A stretch of 12,137 bases of DNA from assembly GCA_937900065.1 (NCBI GenBank), contig CALCDS010000276.1:1-12137 (forward strand), read 5' to 3'. The notes below the pieces were generated by a model, which saw nothing but the letters and a program-made list of their open reading frames with translations, did no database searches and had not been told where the DNA came from. Below, piece after piece: positions 7,861 to 12,137 of the stretch; the first letter of the stretch is position 1, and every line of letters begins with the position of its first letter. The DNA comes from an uncultured Clostridiaceae bacterium. Its GTDB lineage: Bacteria > Bacillota > Clostridia > Clostridiales > Oxobacteraceae. The position numbers were made by a program, and so were the translations under genes.

Positions 7861-7908
7861 GATAAAAGATCCACCATGCATAAATTGCAGCATGGTGGAT
7901 CTTTTATC
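7861..7908. terminator. bidirectional intrinsic terminator
   Basis: A perfect 19-bp inverted repeat (7861-7879 / 7890-7908) has a 10-nt loop. Each arm has A-rich sequence on one side (TAAAAG) and T-rich on the other (CTTTTAT), so it can work in both directions. It lies between the convergent ends of the transporter operon (7838) and prfA (7920), which is where a shared terminator is expected. Confidence 0.9.
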
Positions 7909-7919
7909 CAAATAATCTT

Positions 7920-8990
7920 TTATTCTCCTAAAGCTTTAAGTTTTTTGGCCTGGTCAGCAGTATTCAATGCATCTATCACAACGTCGATGTCCCCGTCAAG
8001 AAAAGATTCCAATTGGTATATAGTCATACCGATCCTGTGGTCGGTAACCCTGCCTTGCGGATAATTATATGTCCTTATCCTCTCACTGCGGTCTCCGGAT
8101 CCAACCTGGCTCCTTCTATTTTGGGCTATCTGAGAATCTTTCTCCTGCTCCAATTTTTCATAAAGCCTTGCCCTCAGCACTTTCATAGCCTTTTCTTTAT
8201 TTTTAAGCTGCGATTTTTCATCCTGGCACTGTACAACAAGGCCGGTTGGAATATGAGTAATCCTCACGGCCGAATCGGTCGTATTTACGCACTGCCCGCC
8301 ATGGCCGCTCGCTCTGAACACATCTACTCTCAAATCATTGGGGTTTATATCGACCTCAACCTCCTTAGCTTCAGGCATTATTGCAACCGTAGCTGCTGAA
8401 GTGTGTATCCTGCCGGAAGCTTCAGTTTCCGGAACCCTCTGCACTCTGTGCGTGCCGCTTTCAAATTTCAGCCTGCTGTATGCTCCCTTCCCGGATATCA
8501 TTACGACAACTTCTTTATAACCGCCTAAATCCGTGGGATTGCAGCTTATAAGCTCTACCTTCCAGTTATGCCTTTCGGCGTATCTTGTATACATTCTTAA
8601 AAGGGTCGATGCAAACAAAGCTGCTTCTTCTCCTCCTGTGCCGGCTCTTATCTCAAGGAAAACATTTTTGTCATCGTTTGGATCTTTAGGCAGCAGGAGC
8701 AGCTTGAGTTCATTCTCAAGCTTTTCTTTTTTGGTTTCAAGGTCTTTTATCTCATCTTCGGCAAGGTCTTTCAATTCGCTGTCAAGCTTATCCTGGAGCA
8801 TTGCCTTATCATTATCCATATTTTTTAATACATCTTTATACTCTCTATATTTATTTACAATTTCTTCAAGGCCGGCATGCTCTTTCATAAGTTTCTGCCA
8901 TTCCTGCTGGTCGGCTATCACTTCAGGATCACTTATTTTTTTAGTTAAGTCTATATACTTTTGCTCTATAAAATCTAATTTCTCCAGCAT
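7920..8990 (-). CDS. prfA: peptide chain release factor 1
   Basis: A 356-residue class I release factor that recognises UAA and UAG on the ribosome and triggers hydrolysis of peptidyl-tRNA. An N-terminal helical domain with coiled-coil-rich charged sequence (about 1-105) is followed by the codon-recognition domain. The PxT tripeptide there is PET (187-189), where E. coli RF1 has PAT. The catalytic GGQ is at 231-233 in SGHGGQCVN; Gln233 is the residue methylated by PrmC. The GHGGQ(C/S)VN variant is common in Clostridia. Start: ATG 8990 is preferred to the in-frame GTG at 8999, because GGAG (8999-9002) stands 8 nt before the ATG and overlaps the GTG. It is the last gene of the minus-strand cluster, 238 nt after prmC, with its own promoter-like sequence upstream. 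Confidence 0.98.
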   Translation of the reverse strand: MLEKLDFIEQKYIDLTKKISDPEVIADQQEWQKLMKEHAGLEEIVNKYREYKDVLKNMDNDKAMLQDKLDSELKDLAEDEIKDLETKKEKLENELKLLLLPKDPNDDKNVFLEIRAGTGGEEAALFASTLLRMYTRYAERHNWKVELISCNPTDLGGYKEVVVMISGKGAYSRLKFESGTHRVQRVPETEASGRIHTSAATVAIMPEAKEVEVDINPNDLRVDVFRASGHGGQCVNTTDSAVRITHIPTGLVVQCQDEKSQLKNKEKAMKVLRARLYEKLEQEKDSQIAQNRRSQVGSGDRSERIRTYNYPQGRVTDHRIGMTIYQLESFLDGDIDVVIDALNTADQAKKLKALGE

Positions 8991-9109
8991 ATATATCACT
9001 CCGAATCCAATGTCAGGTATATACCAAATTCAAAAGGCAAACCCGACCGTGCTTTTTATCATACAAAATTACCATATCACAATTTTATAACGCATCAGCA
9101 GAAAATTTT

Positions 9110-9184
9110 TCATCTGCAGCTAAAGCTGGGCGAAAAAATTCCCCGCTTGAAAACCAAAGCAATACCACTACAAGTGGGAAGCAT
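9110..9184 (-). CDS. possible 24-codon leader ORF upstream of prfA
   Basis: A short reading frame begins at ATG 9184 and ends at TGA 9110 (MLPTCSGIALVFKRGIFSPS..., 24 residues). GAGG (9191-9194) stands 6 nt before the ATG. It lies wholly in the prmC-prfA gap. I recognise no homologue. The predicted transcription start of the local promoter (about 9193) falls inside the ribosome binding site, so translation would be efficient only from a message reading through from prmC. It may well be a chance frame. The stop is TGA, which RF1 does not read. Confidence 0.15.
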   Translation of the reverse strand: MLPTCSGIALVFKRGIFSPSFSCR

Positions 9185-9191
9185 CTATTGC
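9159..9191 (-). promoter_or_regulatory. stem-loop in the prfA leader
   Basis: Two stacked stems: outer GCAATA / TATTGC (9159-9164 with 9186-9191) and inner CCACT / AGTGG (9165-9169 with 9173-9177, 3-nt loop), with an 8-nt one-sided bulge at 9178-9185. The ATG of the possible leader ORF lies in the bulge. It does not match a riboswitch or T-box that I know. Further downstream (about 9100-9120) another weak hairpin, GCAGA / TCTGC, can form. No T-run follows, so it is not a clear terminator. Confidence 0.35.
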
Positions 9192-9199
9192 CTCGTTAC

Positions 9200-9228
9200 A
9201 TTATATCAAAAAAAATGATCTCAAACAA
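9200..9228 (-). promoter_or_regulatory. promoter candidate for prfA
   Basis: On the minus strand TTGTTT (9223-9228), a 17-nt spacer and a perfect TATAAT (9200-9205) preceded by the extended -10 dinucleotide TG (9207-9208) form a good sigma-A-type promoter. It begins directly after the prmC stop codon. Transcription from it would give prfA a leader of about 200 nt. prfA may also be reached by readthrough from the upstream genes. Confidence 0.55.
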
Positions 9229-10083
9229 TCAACATATCTTTTTGCCGATTATACACCTATCCATGCCTGCCAAATCCTTGAGTACATTTATGTTTGAGAA
9301 ACCAGCCCGTAACATTATATCAGCTACTGCTTTTCCCTGATCAAAACCTATCTCATATACAAGCATGCCCCCCGCCTTGATGCAAGTTGAAGCAGACATC
9401 GTTATCTGCCTATAATATTTCAGACCATCTCTCCCCCCATCCAGTGCAATGTGGGGTTCAAAGTCCCTTACATCCCTTTGGAGCGATTGTATAACATCGG
9501 TTCTGATATAGGGAGGATTGGATACCACAAAGTCGAATTCTTCTTTGGCCACAGGCTCCATCAAGTTTCCCTTTATGATCTTGACCCTTTCTTTTACATG
9601 GTTTAAATCCGCATTTTTATTTGATATTTCAACTGCGCTATCGCTTATATCCATCATTGTAACAAACGCATACTTTACATAATGCGCAATGCTTATTCCA
9701 ATCGCTCCGCTGCCGCATCCGACATCTGCAATACTGACTTGGCCATCAATGCTTTTACATTCCCTTATAACGGTTTCCGCTATAACTTCAGTATCAGCTC
9801 TCGGAATCAACACGCCTGGTTCTATATAAAAATCCAATCCCATAAATTCCTTATGTCCTGTTATATATGCTATAGGCATGCCTTTGGCCCTGTCTTCAAT
9901 ATATCTTAAAAAGCTTTCATATTCAGCGCCTGATAGTTCACTTTCACCTTCGGTCATGATCTTGATCCTATCCCAGTTCAAAACGAATCCGAGTATAAGT
10001 TCCGCATCCAGTCTCGGGCTTGAACTGCCGGCTTTTTTCAAAATAGAACTGCCGCTAGACAAAGCTTGAAACACCTTTACCAA
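9229..10083 (-). CDS. prmC: release factor glutamine N5-methyltransferase
   Basis: A 284-residue SAM-dependent methyltransferase (HemK family) that methylates the GGQ glutamine of release factors. The N-terminal helical domain (about 1-80) leads to IPRADTE (93-99) at the domain junction. Then come the SAM-binding motif I, ADVGCGSGAIGI (119-130), and the catalytic NPPY (189-192) that holds the glutamine side chain. Length is normal for the family. Start: TTG at 10083 is supported by AAGGAGG (10091-10097) 7 nt upstream. The nearby ATG at 10088 is in the wrong frame. The start overlaps the end of the DUF1385 gene by 7 bp, so translation is probably coupled. Its substrate, RF1, is encoded next on the same strand. 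Confidence 0.96.
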   Translation of the reverse strand: MVKVFQALSSGSSILKKAGSSSPRLDAELILGFVLNWDRIKIMTEGESELSGAEYESFLRYIEDRAKGMPIAYITGHKEFMGLDFYIEPGVLIPRADTEVIAETVIRECKSIDGQVSIADVGCGSGAIGISIAHYVKYAFVTMMDISDSAVEISNKNADLNHVKERVKIIKGNLMEPVAKEEFDFVVSNPPYIRTDVIQSLQRDVRDFEPHIALDGGRDGLKYYRQITMSASTCIKAGGMLVYEIGFDQGKAVADIMLRAGFSNINVLKDLAGMDRCIIGKKIC

Positions 10084-11021
10084 GCATCTGCCTCCTTATC
10101 TTCATCAATTACACTCTTTAAGGCGGCAATTGCCACCTCAAGCTGGCTGTCATCAGGTTGAGCCGTCGTCAATTTCTGCAAAAGGAGCCCTGGATAATAT
10201 AATGTCTGAATGATTTTAGAATCCGAACCTCCTATAAATTTCAATATCTCATACGAAATGCCGGCTACTACAGGCAGCAGCAGTATCCTTGATATTATTC
10301 TGACGATTATTCCAGGCCATCCTAAAAATGAAAATACAAATATGCTGACAAGCATCACTATGAACATGAAATTGGTGCCGCATCTAGGATGAAGAGTCGA
10401 GTATTTCCTTGCATTCTCAACCGTGAGCTCCTCTTCATTTTCATAGCAGAATATAGTTTTATGCTCGGCCCCATGGTATTGGAACACTCTTTTCACATCA
10501 CTCATTCTCGATATAAGGAAAATATATATTATAAAAATTGTTACCCTTATTATTCCTTCCATAAGATTTTTAAAAATAACACCGCCACCCAGCTTTTTTA
10601 TAAAGCTCATAGCCACCGAGGGAAGTACGAAAAACAGCAGTATCGCAAACATAAGGGATAATACAAGAGAAAAGCCCATAACAGCATTTTCATACTTCTC
10701 TCCAAATATTTTAGTCAAGAACTTCTCAAACCATCCCGGTTCTTCTTCATCCTCTTCATCATCAAAAAATTTTGCTGAAAAGCTCAATGCTTTTACTCCT
10801 ATTATGAGCGATTCAATCAAAGCCACTGAACCTCTTATAAAAGGCAAGCCGAGTATTTTATTTTTTTTCGTAGCGCTTTCATACTCACTTTTATCGATCC
10901 TTATCTCGGAGTTTGGCAGCCTGACAGCGGAAGCTATTCCCTTTGGGCCTCTCATCATCACGCCCTCAATCAAGGCCTGGCCTCCTGTACTGGTCTTTCT
11001 TTTGGTTTTCCAATCCTTCAT
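10077..11021 (-). CDS. DUF1385 family membrane protein (YqhQ-like)
   Basis: A 314-residue predicted membrane protein of the DUF1385 family, function unknown. The N-terminus carries the family motif GGQALIEGVMMRGP (13-26). An acidic patch follows (DDEEDEEEPG, about 87-96), and then several hydrophobic segments (about 115-140, 158-171, 218-240 and 243-260). Two further conserved motifs are YHGAEHK (182-188) and HPRCGTN (211-217), whose His and Cys residues look able to bind metal. Start: ATG 11021 has GGGGTGAG (11025-11032) just upstream; the longer TTG reading from 11039 lacks a site. From general knowledge this family often sits beside prmC and prfA in Firmicutes. That suggests a shared expression unit, but not a proven link to translation termination. 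Confidence 0.93.
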   Translation of the reverse strand: MKDWKTKRKTSTGGQALIEGVMMRGPKGIASAVRLPNSEIRIDKSEYESATKKNKILGLPFIRGSVALIESLIIGVKALSFSAKFFDDEEDEEEPGWFEKFLTKIFGEKYENAVMGFSLVLSLMFAILLFFVLPSVAMSFIKKLGGGVIFKNLMEGIIRVTIFIIYIFLISRMSDVKRVFQYHGAEHKTIFCYENEEELTVENARKYSTLHPRCGTNFMFIVMLVSIFVFSFLGWPGIIVRIISRILLLPVVAGISYEILKFIGGSDSKIIQTLYYPGLLLQKLTTAQPDDSQLEVAIAALKSVIDEDKEADAW

Positions 11022-11046
11022 ATACTCACCCCATCTCAATACAGTT

Positions 11047-11055
11047 ATTATATCA
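11047..11055 (-). promoter_or_regulatory. extended -10 promoter for DUF1385-prmC(-prfA)
   Basis: TGATATAAT on the minus strand is an exact extended -10 element (TGnTATAAT). Transcription would start near 11040, leaving about 20 nt that includes the ribosome binding site of the DUF1385 gene. The -35 at normal spacing is poor (ATATAA), which extended -10 promoters tolerate. A perfect TTGACA lies further upstream (11087-11092) but has no good -10 at 17 nt. Confidence 0.5.
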
Positions 11056-11198
11056 TAAAGGGGGTATTGTTATATAACCCGAGAAATGTCAACGCTCAAT
11101 AATTCATATAATTTTAATTTTTTATTAATAAATCGTTAAAATTTAGGATTTACTATATAAATATAAAGAATCCTCCTTCTTTTTTAAAATTCATAAGG

Positions 11199-11221
11199 AA
11201 ATAGCCTGCATAAGGCTATTT
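11199..11221. terminator. stem-loop between tdk and DUF1385, possible terminator
   Basis: AAATAGCC / GGCTATTT forms an 8-bp stem with a 7-nt loop, about 75 nt beyond the tdk stop codon. The clear T-run (11225-11230) is on the plus-strand side. On the minus strand, the direction of tdk, the stem is followed only by a loose U-rich stretch ending in TTTT. It may terminate tdk transcription weakly. As a plus-strand terminator it would have no visible gene to serve. The rest of 11022-11296 holds only the promoter elements listed and no gene. Confidence 0.4.
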
Positions 11222-11296
11222 GTGTTTTTTGGAGAATATTTCTTGCAATGCTATATCAAAATCAACAGCATAGTTAATAGAACTTTAATTTAGAAT

Positions 11297-11878
11297 TTAC
11301 AATCTTCCAGGGACTATGTGGCACTTCCTGCATCTTGCTTCATAACTTTCAGTAGCTCCTACAAGCACAACTGGATCCGAATAATTGGCAGGCTTTCCAT
11401 TTATAAACCTCTGGGTGCGGGTTGCAGGATTGCCGCAAACCATACATATGGCCTGGAGTTTATCCACAAGCTCGGCAGTTGCCATAAGATATGGCGTGGG
11501 GCCAAAAGGCTCGCCTCTAAAGTCCATGTCGAGTCCGGCACATATCACTCTTTTATTATCATCAGCCAATCTCTTGCATACCTTCACAATCTCCTGATCA
11601 AAAAATTGCACTTCATCTATTGCTACAACCTGTGTATCTTCGTCTACAAGCTTGATTATCTCATTCGAATTTTTTACAGCGATGGCGCCTGTCCTGTCCC
11701 CGGCATGTGACACAACATCGTTTATATCATACCTGTCGTCAATAGAAGGCTTGAACACTTGCACCTTCTGCCTTGCTATCTTGGCTCTTTTTATTCTTCT
11801 TATAAGCTCCTCAGATTTTCCACTATACATTGGCCCCACTATGACTTCAACCCATCCATGATCTTTCGGTCCGTACAT
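11297..11878 (-). CDS. tdk: thymidine kinase (type II)
   Basis: A 193-residue cytosolic salvage enzyme that phosphorylates thymidine to dTMP with ATP. The P-loop is GPMYSGKS (15-22). DEVQF (88-92) holds the catalytic Glu89 of the TK1-like family. GLDMDFRGEPF (115-125) forms part of the nucleoside site. Two Cys pairs for the structural zinc are C145/C148 (CMVC) and C183/C186 (CRKC), flanking the thymidine-binding lasso around residues 150-182. Length is normal. The ATG start has a strong AGGGAGGGG (11885-11893) 6 nt upstream. It stands first in this minus-strand cluster, separated by 275 nt from the DUF1385 gene, so it is probably its own transcription unit. Confidence 0.98.
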   Translation of the reverse strand: MYGPKDHGWVEVIVGPMYSGKSEELIRRIKRAKIARQKVQVFKPSIDDRYDINDVVSHAGDRTGAIAVKNSNEIIKLVDEDTQVVAIDEVQFFDQEIVKVCKRLADDNKRVICAGLDMDFRGEPFGPTPYLMATAELVDKLQAICMVCGNPATRTQRFINGKPANYSDPVVLVGATESYEARCRKCHIVPGRL

Positions 11879-11959
11879 ATAAAACCCCTCCCTAAGATAA
11901 GAAAAACTAGCAATTTAAACATCTTCGGCAAAACGTTACTGAATATCAATACAAATGAT

Positions 11960-11968
11960 ATTTTATCA
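11960..11968 (-). promoter_or_regulatory. extended -10 promoter candidate for tdk
   Basis: TGATAAAAT on the minus strand matches the extended -10 consensus TGnTATAAT with one difference. It would start transcription about 75 nt before the tdk ATG. No strong -35 is seen at the normal distance. It is the best promoter-like sequence in the 11879-12030 gap, which otherwise shows no gene. Confidence 0.35.
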
Positions 11969-12032
11969 CCTTTGAAAAGCAAATAACATATTTATAATAT
12001 CTAAAATATGATCAATTTTAAGATATATTAAA

Positions 12033-12137
12033 GGGGCTGTTGCAAAATAATTTTTGGCTATGTAAAGTATATGTTGATTTTGAGCATGGTCAAAATTAAA
12101 AAAGCCCTGATGCAGCAAAAATACAACATAAGGGTGT
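12033..12137. mobile_element. probable end of an insertion sequence (IS1182-like terminal repeat), cut by window edge
   Basis: GGGGCTGTTGCAAAATAAT at 12033 onward strongly resembles the terminal inverted repeats of IS1182-like and related elements in Firmicutes, which commonly read GGGGCTGTTGCAAAA. The remaining 85 bases carry no complete gene. One plus-strand frame from ATG 12085 (MVKIKKALMQQKYNIR...) stays open to the window end. One minus-strand frame (TLMLYFCCIRAFLI...) enters from the edge and stops at TAG. Either could be an end of a transposase gene; I recognise neither. The family assignment rests on memory of the repeat and not on a search. Confidence 0.45.

Noticed and set aside
8013..9090. 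Long plus-strand reading frames over prfA, including one rich in serine (8533-9090).
   Set aside because: They are antisense shadows of prfA; the low-complexity serine-rich translation is what reverse reading of a Lys/Glu/Leu-rich coiled region gives, and prfA is certain.
11087..11092. Perfect TTGACA on the minus strand upstream of the DUF1385 gene as the -35 of its promoter.
   Set aside because: At 17 nt the -10 would be CAATAC, a poor match; the extended -10 at 11047-11055 lies about 34 nt away, too far to pair with it.

Overview
The window looks like chromosomal DNA from a low-GC Gram-positive bacterium of the Clostridia. The evidence is the AT-rich base composition, strong AGGAGG-type ribosome binding sites, GTG and TTG starts, a lipoprotein signal of Firmicute type, and the housekeeping order tdk - DUF1385 - prmC - prfA, which from general knowledge is typical of this group. 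I cannot name the species.

Left part (1-7838) is a transport module. A membrane-anchored AraC-family regulator (minus strand, ending at 252) is divergent from a four-gene plus-strand operon. The operon encodes a solute-binding lipoprotein (2734-3780), an ABC ATPase (3918-5003), a fused two-domain permease of FbpB type (5000-6730) and a second, different ABC ATPase (6735-7838). The regulator carries its own extracellular sensor and a C-terminal AraC DNA-binding domain, so it probably reads an outside signal and controls the transporter across the shared 247-bp intergenic region. The transporter belongs to the Fe3+/organophosphate/aminoethylphosphonate-like importers. The tandem tyrosines expected of a classical ferric-binding protein are not visible, so the substrate is open. 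A 15-bp stem-loop separates the binding-protein gene from the membrane-component genes. A 19-bp perfect stem-loop between 7861 and 7908 closes the operon and also serves the convergent prfA gene.

Right part (7920-11878, all minus strand) is housekeeping. tdk (thymidine kinase) comes first. Then follows a DUF1385 membrane protein, translationally overlapping prmC (the methyltransferase that modifies the release-factor GGQ glutamine), then prfA (release factor 1, its substrate). There is promoter-like sequence in front of tdk, in front of DUF1385, and between prmC and prfA. The prfA leader is about 200 nt long and holds a hairpin and a possible 24-codon open reading frame.

Far right (about 12033-12137) carries a sequence resembling the terminal repeat of a transposable element of IS1182-like type. 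The element runs off the window.

No rRNA, tRNA, CRISPR array or phage gene was seen. I see no clearly new system. The most unusual points are the pairing of two distinct ATPases with one fused permease, the substrate question, and the prfA leader.
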